From Azadirachta indica (Eukaryota; Streptophyta; Magnoliopsida; Sapindales; Meliaceae), in the NCBI GenBank assembly GCA_022749755.1, contig CM040451.1, positions 1,674,001 through 1,738,000 on the forward strand: 64,000 nucleotides of DNA, given 5' to 3'. The translations under genes were made by a program, and so were the position numbers. Positions 11,376 through 23,209 of this stretch are shown here, in pieces. The notes under the pieces are model-generated. The model searched no databases. It was not told the DNA's origin and was given only the letters and a program-made list of their open reading frames with translations. Position 1 is the first letter of the stretch; each line of letters begins with the position of its first letter.

Positions 11376-12225
11376 AGTTTTTCCATTATTTAAGAAGAGT
11401 TAAAGTTGCTCAAATTCTGCTTAAAAATAAAGAGGAAAAGGCAAATTTTATGGTGTTCCTAAAAAACTTTCAAGCACGGCCATTTACCTTTCATCGAAGT
11501 TAACTTTTCGATCACAGGCAATTTTTTCATCATGGTCGAAAGTTAGTTTCGATCATGTGAAAAACTACTCATGATCGAAAGTTACTTTCGATCACAGGTA
11601 TTTTTTCTCATGATCAAAACTAACTTTCGATCATAAAAAAAAAATTGCCCATGATCGAAACTACGTCGCAGAATTGTTTACAAAATCTCAATTTTCATTT
11701 TCTCCCTCAATCATCTATACCAAATATAATCAAACAATCTACATACACCTTAATAACAATTTCTATTACCATAATCTCAAAATACACACAAACAACATCA
11801 ATTTTTATATTTTTAACAAACTTTTTCTTTTTTGTTTTTCAAATTAAAATTACCCACCTGTTTATACAAATGGTTGGTTGATTTTCTTCAATTCAAATGA
11901 TTAGTTAGTAATTTATGGTAAAAAAAACTAGAGAAAAAATAATTTTATTGAGAGAATACGGAAGAAAGAAGAAAGAAAGAAGAAAGAATGGGGTTTTAAG
12001 TTTTGGGTAATTAAGGGTAATTTTGTCCAAAAAAAATAAGTTGGTCATTTTTTAAAAGGATTTTAAACAGTAATTATTTAAGAAAAATGGGAGTGAATAG
12101 TGAGCATTTTTATAAATTTCTCTAATATCTTTAAACCTTGATAGTGCATAAATACTATTATTGTCAGTGCATCTGCCATCACTATAACCACAATATTGGC
12201 TTTGTATTGCAACTCAAAAAATTTG

Positions 12226-12228
<3 letters not shown>

Positions 12229-12260
<32 letters not shown>
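12229..12260. repeat. AT microsatellite
   Basis: About 16 AT dinucleotides. The minus-strand frame at 12078-12299 runs through it and is not a gene. The neighbouring ~12290-12480 has an imperfect inverted repeat (tttaacggtttacaattgat against 'atcaattgtaaaccgttcaa') that may be the ends of another small MITE. Confidence 0.85.
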
Positions 12261-12262
<2 letters not shown>

Positions 12263-12865
12263 GGGGCAGAATTAACAGTCTTTTTTTTTTTATATACAAA
12301 ATGTTACATCAATTGTAAACCGTTCAATATAAACATATCAATGATTAAAATTACATCTAATATATGTATAATTATATAATTAAATATAATTTCAACCGTT
12401 ACGTATACTTATATTTAACGGTTTACAATTGATATAAAATTTTGTATAAAAAAGTAAAAGGCCTAATTTTGTCCCTATATATATTAACATCTTTCTTCTT
12501 AAAATTACTTAGTACGAGTAAAGAGATGAATAAATGTTATGATTTTTTTTTCTTTTGTGGGTGGTGGGACTTGATTTTCTTGGATATATTATTATATATA
12601 TATTATTTTTATCTCAAATCCAATAATTTGATCTCATCTTTTAGTTCAATCTAATTCTCACATTCTGTTTCTTCAAAAAAAAAAAAAAAGGCTCACATTC
12701 TGTCCCAAATTTGTTTTTTCAAATAATGAAATTTGTTAAATATAAAGCATTATTTAATGCTTCAATAAATTTAAGTAATTAAAATAAAATAAAATGTAGA
12801 CTGATTTTGACAATAAAGTTGACCTAGCCTGGTGAAGTAGCTAGCTACCTAGGCTTCAGAATTCT

Positions 12866-13150
12866 GATAAAAGAATTTTAAAGACCACATCGGTTATACA
12901 TATACTTTTATGCTTTTTTAGGATCTCGTATCAGAACTAATTCTTTTTTTTATATGTATTAATGTGATGGTTGTTGGGCTTGTTGGGTTGTCGGCCTGAT
13001 GTCTTACTTTTATCACTCGAGTCTGGGCTTAGAAGCCCGGATACAGAGCCTGAGTCTCGACCATTGTCTTATAGTCAAAATTTTAATCCAAGTCTGGGCT
13101 TGTTTGGGTTTTCGGCCTAAATTGTAATTATACTCTGTCTATCATATTAA
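12866..13150. repeat. Possible LTR fragment
   Basis: The phrase gaccacatcggtt (near 12884) is common near the start of plant copia-type and TRIM LTRs, and it is followed by a short-repeat region rich in 'gggcttg' and gcccgg. I see no PBS, PPT or partner LTR, so this is tentative. From 13150 to 13927 nothing beyond AT-rich DNA is recognisable. Confidence 0.25.
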
Positions 13151-13927
13151 TTTATTTGTTAGTTACCCATAAATAAATAAATAAATTCATTTCATGAGAA
13201 CAGCTGATTAAACTATTCATAATATATGTACGAATTAATTAATACTGAATTTTATATATATTACTCCAAATAAATAAATAAATAAATACCGATATACATA
13301 CATATATATTTATACAAATATATGAAATTAATGAATAGAAATGAAAAGAAAAAAGAAAAATTGTAATTCGCTATATATAAGCTAGCTAGCAGTAGTCAAT
13401 TAATTAATTATAAGTTGGTAGCTAATTAAGCATAGCTAGCTAGCTATACATACGTTTACTAAGCATTAGGAAGAACCCAGAAAGGTTGTGGATCAATTAT
13501 CTCCGATTCAGGCGTTATCTTGCAAAATAAGGATTGAATCAGTTGTATAATTTAAAAAGTGAAAAATATAAAACAAATATAAAATATAAATATATTAAAA
13601 TTAAATAATTATTTCAATAGTTAACCATGGGGATTTTAATAGGATTATTTTAAATTGACTTAAATCAGTTAATTTTATATTGTATTCGTGTTCTATTGAT
13701 GTGTCACAATATTTTAAATTAGCTATTTTACTAACTTGGTATCGTATTCGTATCAAATTAATGGGTTATGTTAAAAATTGTCAATCTTATTGGTGAATAA
13801 TAATTTTGTTGTGTTTATTATTTTAGTTACCAAACCATTCTGTAAAGAAAAGATTTGGCATGCAACTATGGACAATTGGACACTAGTAATTTATAGAGAA
13901 AACCCAATGTCGTGTTATTAAAATTCT

Positions 13928-14041
13928 ACTTGATCAGGACATACTACGATTGATCTAACATTAAGAGTGGCTGCCCAAAAATTGAGTTTGCAAATCATGA
14001 AGTCTGTTAATCTTATTGGCCCAAGCTCATCTTCCCAAACA
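13928..14041 (-). repeat. Truncated 3' LTR
   Basis: About 114 bp matching the first part of the 5' LTR. Both begin, on the minus strand, with TGTTT-GG-A-ATG and share 'gattgatctaacattaag' and 'tcatgaagtctgttaatctt' (with mismatches). The match stops near 13928, so most of this LTR is deleted. Confidence 0.75.
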
Positions 14042-14096
14042 TCAAGCACCCTAATTTCTAGTAAAAAAAATTTTCATTAGAAACTTCATTTCTTGA

Positions 14097-16030
14097 GTGA
14101 CTCAGATTATATTTAAACGACACCCAGCCGATGAGAATACCAAGCCAAACTATTTACCTAGGTTTATTATAGTAAGACGTGAAAAACTTGATATGTGGGA
14201 TATCCCCAATAATCCAAGAAGCGAATTTGACACTTCCTCAACGGGTTCATTTGAGACAAATTATGAAGCCTGGAACCAGCTTCCTCGTAAGAACAAAACT
14301 AAACTCATTGGGGAATACGGAACCATTCCTTTAAAGAAGGCCCAACCCCTCGCCATTTTTTACCCTGACGCCGAGATTCCCTTAACCATTTTAGACCCTA
14401 AATCAAACGCCCTTAAGTTTTTTTGCCGTGAACCTGAAGTGGTGATTTAATCTGACAATTCTTTTGACCATATGCAGGGAGAAATAGACTCTGAACAAAC
14501 CAATATAGGAGATCAGGATGTTCTTCAAAGTCTTGAAGGTAGGGTCACCCATCACCTTAATCAACTTGTGCCTTCAAATCGTCACACTGAACAGAGTAGC
14601 CCTAAATTGATACTGTAGACGAACATCACCGAAGCTCCTTCCATTCCAAGCAGATAAGGGGATAGGAACATAAGTGACGTGGAGAATAACGAATCTAAGG
14701 ATGACCAGGATGAGTCAAACTCCAAAGAAAACCTTTATACCAATAGTAGTGAACATCCCATAGTTCAATATCCTCTCCCAACCTGACCAAGGAAAACAGC
14801 CCATTTGAGGTTGATAAGTTCCTTTCTACTATCACTAAAGCTGACCTAATACCTTTCAAAAAACTCTACCGAATCCCTAGTTTCGTCACCCTTGGGGTCC
14901 CAAAGTCAAATGAATTCCCAAGCCATCCGAAAGGGAATAAAGTGGCTTTTAATGAGAAGTTATTTCTCCTAGGAGCTAGATTAGTATTACAGTCATACTT
15001 TGCTATTATGTTTTATGACTTCGAAATTCCTCCTTACCAGTTGAACCTGAATGGGTGGAAAACCATCGCCAGACTATATGTGATCTAGGCTACGGCCAAG
15101 CAATCCCTTCAACCATAAGTGAAATTAAACACTTGTTTCTGCTCAAGAAGGGACCTAGACAATATTTAGGCTTTTACTACCTCTAGGCCCGCACCAAGGC
15201 CAATAAATTGATTACAGGTAACCTTTCTTGCAACAAAAATTAGAAGGACGGATGGTTTTACATGGGTGGGGACTGGTATCAATTTTTCTTAGCCGGGATA
15301 AACATACATGGCCTTACGCCCTATTGATTCAAACTTGTTCTCCGTAAGTTTATTAGATATGGTTGGAATGATGTATTTCGTTCTCCATACTAAATGCCAT
15401 TATTAAAGGTTTACTAATAATCTTCTTTATTTGTGCAGCTGTCTGGGTTTCAAAACCTGACTTAACCGCCCCTCTTTTGTTGAAGATCAACATAAGGCGT
15501 GCCAAACAAGCCAATCAAAAGACTCTACTTATAACCCGATCAACTTATAACTTCTAACCTTATAAGGTTGCCCCTACTTGAGAAGAGCTTAAAGCAGCTC
15601 TCAGGGCAGAAAAAAGACTTGTCTTGGAAACCAACCAAAGTGTATCCATCATTGGTAAGAATGAATATTTTGTTCATCTTTTTCTCGAAATATTTTTACC
15701 TTTACCCATGCTTCATACAAGCCCTCATCCCATCTTTCATATCTTGTAAGGAAAATGGCTCTGAAGAAGGGCAAGGGAAAGCTCCTAAACTCTTTAGGGT
15801 CTATCCTCTCATTCGTTGGAGACCCAAATTGGGGTCTCGGCGCAAAGCTAGCAAGAGCCCTCCAAAAAACCAGAACAAGACAAGGGCAGGCCACTTAAAA
15901 AGAAAGCAGTCGACTAGAAGACAAAAGGGAAGAAGGTCGATTAGGGCTCTAAAAAGGATAAGAAGGAGCTTCTCAAGGACAAAAGAAAGCACCCCGTAGA
16001 GGTCTTTAAGAGTGCTAAGGAGAGGCCGTC
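14097..16030 (+). pseudogene. Antisense extra ORF of the retrotransposon (Transposase_28-like)
   Basis: Plus-strand coding debris lies between pol and the 3' LTR. An open frame at 14097-14450 encodes 117 residues. A second stretch at about 14800-15300 contains PFEVDKFLS, IPFKKLYRIPSFVTLGVPKS, KVAFNEKLFLLGARLVLQ, YFAIMFYDFEIPPYQLN, LNGWKTIARLYVI and DGWFYMGGDWYQFFLAGI, broken by stops. This resembles the 'putative gypsy-type transposon' domain (Pfam Transposase_28) found in plant LTR elements. A basic, Lys/Arg-rich frame follows at 15568-15999. Its strand is opposite to gag-pol. The function of such ORFs is not established. Confidence 0.6.
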
Positions 16031-16299
16031 CAAAAAATAAGACATTGAATATGGCAAAAAAATTATTTACACTGATCCTGTGGTCGGGTCTAAATTGAGA
16101 TTATATGTAAATTTTTACAGTTTGATATGAACTATGGTCAGATTTTTTTGCAGCAATAATTTTTTAAGCAAAGAAATTTATTACTTTCAATGCTTGTTGT
16201 TTAGTCTAAACTAAGGTCAAACCTTGTTACAACAATCTTCAAGTAGAATCAAAATCTAACAAAGTAATATGACCAAGCAATTATTGCGCGATCTAAACT

Positions 16300-17500
16300 A
16301 TGGTCAGATTTTTTTGAGCGATAATCCTTTTAAAGGAAATACTTTTTCAACATTTCAACATTCCACGACTTCTTGACTTCTTTTCCATCTGAATGCTGTA
16401 ACTTATAAACTCCCGACTTAATGATCCTTACGACTTTTGTCGTGCTATAACTTTTTTTCTATACGGATCTGGCCATTTGGCTATTGTAACTTCTTTTCCA
16501 TATGGCCTTCCCAATTAGCTCCTATGCCCCCTTCGCCGAGCACTTTAGTTTTTGGATAACCCACCACAGCACTAAATCTCCTCCCGAAATTCTCTTGATC
16601 AAACTCTCTTATTATAGTACTTCGCTACCCTTTATTGATAAACCGCCATCCTGATGAATGCCTGATCCCGTTTCTCCTCTAACAAATTCAAATTTACCTT
16701 CATTGCCTTATTATTCTTAAGTTCATTAATGTATTTAACTTTGAACTAAGGCATCCTGATTTCTACTAAAATCACTGCTTCACAATCGAATTCTAATAAA
16801 TAGGACATTTTGCCAATCACTGTTTTCATCGTCGTTTGATACACCTAGAGGACCTAGGGCAATTCATCCACCCATATCCCATTTTTTTTGTCAAGTCACT
16901 TCTTCAGCACCTTCTTAACAACCTTGTTTACTGCCTTAACCTGCTTATTCGCCTTGGGATGGGCAGAAGACACGAACCTAAAGTCAATACTTAAGTCGGC
17001 GTAAAATTCTCTAAACTTAGCATTATCGAATTATTTGCCGTTATCAACTATGAGTATGTGCGAGATCCTAATCTGATAAATTATGCTTCCTTATACAAAG
17101 GTGATAGTCTTCTTCTTCGTTATAGTAACCAATGACTCTACTTCTATCCACTTTTTGAAATAGTCAACAGCCACAATTGCATACTTTATCTGAGCGAATC
17201 CTGCTGGTAGCGGTGTAATTAAATCTATCCCCCACTAAGCAAAAGGCCAAGAGCTGAGTAAATGAGTCAGCTATTCGAGGAGTTGCTTTAGGATATTCCT
17301 ATGAAGCTAACAATTCAAACAAGATTGTGCTATCTTTTTTGCGTTCTGATGCAATGTTAGCTAATAATACCCTTGACATAGAATGCGATATGCCAAGGAC
17401 CTACCCCCTCCGTGGTGGTCGCAACTGCCTATGTGGACTTCTCTAAGCACGTAATCTACTTCTTCTTCATCGATACATCACAAGTAAAGTGGCCCAAATG
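16300..17500 (-). pseudogene. Retrotransposon integrase remnant
   Basis: In minus-strand reading order, the zinc-binding region includes LCQGYY and a KKIAQSCLNC-like segment, followed by SSWPFA-WGIDLITPLPAG and KYAIVAVDYFKKWIEVESL. These are hallmark blocks of the Ty3/Gypsy integrase (HHCC finger, then the catalytic core around the first Asp). The C-terminus near 16350-16550 has GEGGIGANWEGHM and a YKLQHSDGKEVKKSWNVEM block, again typical. Several stops and frameshifts are present. From 16050 to 16300 a phrase 'gatctaaactatggtcag' recurs, probably untranslated element sequence. Confidence 0.75.
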
Positions 17501-17649
17501 CTTGTTTATACAATACTCCATCGATTACTGAATAACGTGAGAATCGACTCTTAATCCTTTTGGCTTCCTCCTTATCCTTGAGCAGCTTTCCCTCAAGAAT
17601 ATACTCTTAGATTGGATCCATCAAAGTCAAAACTTGGTACACCGTGCTG

Positions 17650-18400
17650 AGCTGTGTCTCTTATTTTTCCACACTTTTTTAGTACAACACTTCCACAGGG
17701 ATCGTTGTGGGGAACTTCCCTTGTAATGTCAAAGCCAACTTGGCCAAGGCATCTGCCTTGGCATTCTCCATTTACAGGATTCTCTTCTCCGTGTCTAGTA
17801 ATGATTTACTCATATAGTACATCGGCCAATATGTTCCTTCATCTTCCTTTACCAACACTGAATTCACCCGTGGTTTGTCATTGCTAAATACAAGTATAGA
17901 GTGCCCTCGATCAACAGGCTAGTCAAGTAAGGTGGATTTGCCAAATAAGTTTTCAACTCTTAAAAACTATTTTCGCACTCTTTTGTCCATCCTACTTACT
18001 TTTCTTTCTCTATGACCTGAAAAAATTGGAAAGATCTATCAATAGCTTTAGAAATAAATCTGTTTAGCATGGCTAACCTCCTCGTTAAGGTCTGCACCTC
18101 TTTCAATGTGGTCGAAGATTTCATATAAAGTATGGCCTGAATTTTTTGGGGGCTTGCCTCTATCCCCCGTTCACTGACCATAAATCTCAAGACTTCCCAG
18201 AACTAAATCCAAACACACATTTCTTGGGATTCAACTTTGTATTGTACTTCATGATCAGAGAAAATGTTTCTCTTAAATACTGAACGTGATCTTCGATTTA
18301 GCATGACTTAGTAATCATGTCATCAATATATACCTCCATTATTTCCTGATCAAAGGCTTAAAAACCTTATTCAACAACCTTTGGAATGTCGCCCCTGCTA
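17650..18400 (-). pseudogene. Reverse transcriptase C-half and RNase H remnant
   Basis: The minus strand near 18400-18300 reads GATFQRLLNKVFKPLI and VYIDDM, the latter being the YXDD active-site box. At 17996-18190 it reads FMVSERGIEASPQKIQAIL and LTRRLAMLNRFISKAIDRS, the typical connection between RT and RNase H. RNase H-type sequence (NAKADALAKLA) lies near 17720-17780. The N-terminal half of RT is missing on this strand and is found inverted next door. The plus-strand frame at 17654-17887 is a shadow. Confidence 0.8.
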
Positions 18401-18785
18401 CGATCATCTATCGATAAACCTAGCGTTCAAACTTGTAAAGTAGAAACGAAGAGTTTTCAATCAAGAAAGGATAGAAGCAATCAAAGTGAAGGTAGACAAG
18501 CTGATCACAGCAGTATTCATCAAAGAGGTGTATTACCCAGATTTGGTAGCCAACGTAATGATGGTCAAGAAGGCCAACGAGAAATGGAGAATGTGCGTCG
18601 ATTTCACCGACCTGAACGAGGCATGTCTGAAAAATAGTTTCTCACTCCTACAGATAAATCAGCTAGTGGATTCGACGGCTGGACATAAATTGTTAAGCTT
18701 CATAGATGCATTTTTAAGGCATAATCAAAATTCGGATATACGAGGCCGATTAAGAAAAAATGGCATTCTTGACTGTCAGTAGTTG
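18400..18785 (+). pseudogene. Inverted N-terminal segment of reverse transcriptase
   Basis: The plus strand encodes KVDKLITAVFIKEVYYPD, then VKKANEKWRMCVDFTDLNEA, then QINQLVDSTAGHKLLSFIDAF. These are the N-terminal RT blocks of Ty3/Gypsy elements, including the catalytic-region 'FIDAF'. All other domains are on the minus strand, and this piece sits exactly where the missing N-terminal half of RT should be. It is therefore an internal inversion of about 385 bp and not a second element. Confidence 0.8.
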
Positions 18786-19137
18786 AAAACCAATTTTCGC
18801 CATTCACTCAGGCCTTAAGGGGTCAATGACTGTATTTTTCCTTGCCCTACACTCTTTTCAAGCTTGTTCATCTCTTTCTGTTGCTCGGCATCGTCCTTAT
18901 TCAGCTCTTTAACATGTTTCGCTGTTATATAATATGACTGCTTCGAAAAGGCCACAAAACATGCCTAGCAACTTTCTGATCCTTTCGTACTACATCAATC
19001 CCCTCGCCTATTCAAAATTTAATCTTTAAGTAATATATGCTTTCCACCACCCTTATTTTTCCTAAAAAGAGCCTTTCCAAGATTATGGTGTATGGTATTT
19101 TTAAATTCACAACTTAGAATTTTATCAACGTGGTATT

Positions 19138-19410
19138 CTAATACGGTCTATCATTTATCGTCAATGGCAATTGAACTAAACCTAACAGGAGGATGTAGAA
19201 ATATGCAAATCCATACAAAGTAGTTTCTTCTGATTCTATCTTCAGACTGTTAATATTCAAAGAGTTCAAAGTCTCTTTAAATATTATGTCGACTGAACTC
19301 CCTGTGTCCACCAAAATCTTATTAACCTTAGTTGAACTGACCTCCAAAATTATTACTAAAGAGTTATCATAAGGGTAGCTAACCCCTACTTTATCTTTGT
19401 AGGTGAACAT
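19138..19410 (-). pseudogene. Retrotransposon aspartic protease remnant
   Basis: An open stretch of 90 codons contains ILVDTGSSVDIIF, the D-T/S-G active-site box of retroviral-type aspartic proteases, preceded by a strand-rich segment (SLVIILEVSSTKVN) and followed by TLYGFA and LPLTINDRPY. Position between gag and RT is as expected for Ty3/Gypsy polyproteins. It is open here but isolated by stops on both sides. Confidence 0.8.
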
Positions 19411-19599
19411 GATCGGAATTGATGCTAAACAGGATTTTTCTCAACTCGAATGCTCATATGTAGTGATCCACAAGAGTGCTCAGTAATGAATATCTCGAAT
19501 AATTCTTCTCTGTGTTGTTGGAATTACCTACCAACATTGGTCCCCCCGAAATCACCATGCTTCTATGAACTGGATTTGCTAATTATGTCTTCTCATGTC

Positions 19600-21440
19600 T
19601 TAAGCCTTCCCCTGCTTTGAATGTTCTCACCCTATATTTATCCAGATAATTATTTCTTACAAAGATTTCAGCCTACTCCCTCAAATCTAGACACTAATCA
19701 GTTGTATGCCCGTGGTCTGTATAAAATGTGTACCTTCTTTCCTTATCACGAATATTTGAAGATGATCTCAAAGAACGGGGTTTAGGTAGTAAACCTGAAT
19801 CTTTGATCTCTTCGTATATCATTGATAAAGGCGCGTTAAGCTCCATAAACTTTCTTTTGTCCTAAACAAGAGCAACTCTTTTAACCCCTTCCCTTTGTAG
19901 GGGCAAGAGCTCTTTTTATTCCTTCATTTCTCTTTTATACCTTACAGATTAAAATCCTCAATCCTGCCTTTCCTCGGATCTGTTATTGTAGCGTGGTCAT
20001 TGAAAGTCTTCTTTCCTCATAAGGGGCATTGGATCAAACTACTGTGGGCCCCCAATTTTTCATGTCCTCAGGTTTTAATCTCTACTTTCTGCCTCCAGAC
20101 TCTTCCCATTTTTCTTCGTTCTTCTTTAGCAACATCCGATCCTCAATCTTAATTTCTTCGAAAATCTTCTTTCGAGCCTACTAATACGTACTTATGGTTC
20201 ACTTGTGAATAGAAAACCATGCCCTATTCACCCTTAATTCCCTCTTAAGTCCTTTCAGTGTCAAAGGATATGAAAAGGCCTCATCTTTCATGACTTTCTA
20301 ATGATACTTTCTTATGAAATTTTTCAATGTCTTATCTTTTCCTTACTTTATCAGCGACAACGAGCTAGGGTTTTTCATCACAGTCACTGCTCCTCTGAAC
20401 TCATCGACGAACTACGCGTAAAGTTGATCAAAAATCTTCACACTTTTTTGCCTTTGATTCTTGTACCAAAATCACACTTGCCCTTCCAAGGTTAAAGCGA
20501 GCAGACGACACATAAGTAGTTTCGTCAACCATTGTAACATTATAATTTCCCTAAAAAAATTGATGTGCAACATCGGGTTCGTCTTTCTCGTGTACAGCAA
20601 AATTTGGGGCATGTTAAATTTTTGAGGAAGGACTAGATCTTATATTTCCTTTAAAAAGGAGGAGTTCAAAAGGAGCTCCATCCCTTCTGATGTATTTTCG
20701 TCCCGCTACCTATCCTTTTCTCTTTGGGCCTATAATTCTTCAGTAAGCTCCCGAATCCTTTCCTCTATTTCTCTCCTGCTGACCACCTGATCAACAGTGG
20801 GCGTTGCTAATTTGGTGTTTCTTTTATATGGCTTTACTCTCATCTTTCCTGCGCTTCTAGTTTAAGTAAGTTCGCATGTCCACCGAAACTATACTACACT
20901 CCGGTCTTTTCTTACCATAACTTTGCTCGCCCCACTTAGGCACTAGGCTCCAATCAGACTTTCCCGCGTCACAAAACAAGGTTCTTTCATTAAGGCTCCA
21001 GGTATCAATTTCTCTGTTTACTCCTTATCTTGCTTTTCCTCATCTTGCCTCTACTGCTTACTCCCCAACTTTCTAAGGGGTGATCATTTGTAACGGTCCC
21101 TCGGTGAGGAAATGCTCTCTTCATTCTCTAGAAATCTCATCTTTGCTTGATTGCGTCCGCCAACCATGTCCCCCTGAATCATTCTCTTCACATTTTCAAT
21201 TTCCCTTTCCATTGCTCCCGTGTTGCCTTCCAAGGCCTTTACCTGTTTGTCCTTCTATAGAAACCTTCGTTTGCTTTCTCGTAATTGTTGTGCAAGTCGA
21301 ATTATATTTACCTCTACTTCATGTATCGTCGTTCCCCTTATAGGACAGTTGCAGTAAAGTCAGGGGAACACTAGAGTTCGATAAATCGTCCTCGTAAATT
21401 TTTTTGGCTAATGGTCTTTTGGCGATCGTTTGCGCTTTAA
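19600..21440 (-). pseudogene. Retrotransposon gag remnant
   Basis: The minus strand starts shortly after the PBS with SWRHLWELRAESHG (about 21430-21480). At 20480-20660 it reads a KFNMPQ block and then a CRLLALT block, which match the conserved capsid part of plant Gypsy gag. Multiple stops interrupt it. The plus-strand frames at 20301-20495 and 21080-21343 are shadows. Confidence 0.65.
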
Positions 21441-21462
21441 TGCCATGGCTTTCTGCTCGTAA

Positions 21463-21485
21463 CTCCCACAAATGGCGCCAACTGT
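21463..21485 (-). other. Primer-binding site region
   Basis: Immediately after the 5' LTR on the minus strand is ACAGTTGGCGCCATTTGTGG. TGGCGCC is the common core of plant Gypsy primer-binding sites. The two possible LTR ends (TATCA or TATCAACA) shift the start by three bases. Confidence 0.6.
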
Positions 21486-21915
21486 TGATACTAGAAGCTA
21501 TAATTTCTAATATCACACAGTAAAATCGTGTTTTTTTTTTGGTCTTTTTTGTAGAATGAGAATTTTATTATTAAATTGGTAAGGTAATCTCCCTTTTCAT
21601 GAAAAGAATGTAACGCATATATAGTACTAATTTTCTTGTCCTAATAACATTAGGAATTCTAATAGAATGCAGAGTGTATCTTATAAAATCCTACCTTGTC
21701 TTAAACTAAGGCTTCTAAAATTGGATTTTTTTACTTTACAAGGATCTTTTTCTGGTCAGGCTTCATTCCTAGAGTGTTTAACCAAAATCCATACCGAGCC
21801 GACCTGATCAGGACCTATCATGATTGATCTAACATTAAGAATGGCTGATCAGGCATTGAGTCTGCTAATCGTGAAGTCTATTAATCTTATGGGCCTGAGC
21901 CCATTTTCCTAAACA
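21486..21915 (-). repeat. 5' LTR
   Basis: About 430 bp on the minus strand, starting TGTTTAGGAAAATGGGC at 21915 and ending in CA at 21486. The TG...CA ends are as expected for an LTR. Its first ~115 bp match the truncated 3' LTR. Confidence 0.7.
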
Positions 21916-22113
21916 CTAGCTTTAAAGGTAATATCAGCCAACATGCATAAACTTTATAGGATGAAGATGATATGTACTATCTTACAACCCTATTCCATAA
22001 ACGACAAACTATATCTAAAAGTATAATCTCAACATGTGATAATCGGATATGAACCTAATCGTTTATCATCCACAGGGCCACTTTCTACTCCCCCTTTATC
22101 TATGCCACCACAA

Positions 22114-22515
22114 AGGATAAGTCAAGGCCTAAGATTAGGTCAAAAGGTGTAGCCAATGGACAACAGGTGAATATTCTTGTACTACTCTTTACTGGTCCCG
22201 AGGAACGGAGAAAGCTAAGTTAGCCGAAAAATGGTTATTGATTCAAAGACGCAAGGTGCCTCTACTTTTTCAAGGTAAGAAGGGGTAGAGAAAATGCTCC
22301 CAGACAATGTTTAAGTACCAAACGCTACAACGCTTAAATAACCTATGCTATACCTGTAGGAAATGTTAAACGACCTTCAACAAAAGGATACCTATATTCA
22401 AAACTTACAAAGGTAGTTAGGTAGAGAATACCTAGGGGCTCAAGACAAGTTTCTCTAAGGAACTTAACAAAATAGCTACATAACTTCGGAAGAAGAATGC
22501 CTCCTCACAAAGAAG
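22114..22515 (+). pseudogene. Organelle 23S-type rRNA fragment
   Basis: The phrases 'ataagtcaaggcctaag', 'ggacaacaggtgaatattc', 'aagaaggggtagagaaaatg', 'gaccttcaacaaaagg', 'gtagagaatacctagggg' and 'cctcctcacaaag' follow the order of bacterial-type large-subunit rRNA around domains III-IV. Wording is closest to my memory of plastid 23S, but mitochondrial 26S is not excluded. Only about 400 of ~2800 nt are present, with many transitions, so it is a dead fragment. Confidence 0.7.
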
Positions 22516-23209
22516 ATCCAATTGATTGAGCTGTTTTATTTGTCAAATCATTCATCGAGGGGAGCGTGGATTATTTTTAAGTCAGGTAGATAGGTGCTCC
22601 TTTAAGACTTTTGATTGTCACGGTAAGCACAGGTGCTTGTTTGTTTTCAAGTCAGGCAGATAGGTGGTCCTTTAAGAACAGTGCACTAAGCAAGCAAGGG
22701 CGATCAATGTCATCACCTCAAACTAGGACTCTAGCATTAATTTTCGTGATAAGTAGAATTTCTAGCCAAAGTTTGACTTTACTAAAAAAAATAAAGCTCA
22801 CGCAAAGGCGACAATATTTTTAAGAGCCACTTTAACTCTTGCGCAAAAAGATATTAAGAGAGGTTTCCCTTCAATAAAATACTTTTTGCAAAAATATCAA
22901 TAAATATTTCAACCCATCCTTTTATTTTCAATTACGAAAAAGAACTCTTCTTTTGCTTGCGAAGACATTTGGTTGGTTTAGTCTGATGATGGCCAGAGAG
23001 CTGCTCACTATTTTCACGTAGTTTTATCGCTAAATACATTCAATCAATGTTTTCATTCAGCTAGTTCGTATATGCGTATATTATGTAACTCTTCTTCCTA
23101 TTCATAAAGGTTAGCTAAATGGCCTGCCTCCCTTCAACTTCACACGCAGGAATGAATCTTGAAAACCTCTCTCTTATGCAAATCTTCTTCCCCTAATACA
23201 GTCAGAAAT

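Larger units (their letters stand above)
9619..12122 (-). mobile_element. Deleted Mutator-like element with ~120-bp TIRs
   Basis: Terminal inverted repeats span 9619-9741 and 12000-12122. Matching landmarks are gaaaatttataaaaatg against its complement, and 'ttacccttaattacccaaaa' against 'ttttgggtaattaagggtaa'. Flanks (ttaatctta and taatatctt) are similar but not identical, so the target duplication is uncertain. The interior keeps only the end of a transposase gene and an array of GATCGAAAC motifs. The +strand frames at 10119, 11146 and 11645 are not genes. Confidence 0.8.
13928..21915 (-). mobile_element. Decayed Ty3/Gypsy LTR retrotransposon
   Basis: An ~8-kb element in minus orientation: 5' LTR (21486-21915), PBS, gag, protease, RT, RNase H and integrase, then an oppositely oriented extra ORF region, then a truncated 3' LTR (13928-14041). 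Domain order (integrase last) fits Ty3/Gypsy. An antisense extra ORF between pol and the 3' LTR fits what is known of the Tat/Ogre/Retand-type lineages. Stops and indels are spread through every domain, and part of RT is inverted. The element is inactive. Confidence 0.85.

Noticed and set aside
12229..12260. AT-rich runs as TATA promoters
   Set aside because: Such runs occur throughout the window as microsatellites and mark no coding start.
15649..15999. Three overlapping frames on both strands
   Set aside because: They overlap the basic segment of the retrotransposon extra ORF. The minus-strand ones are antisense shadows with no domain.
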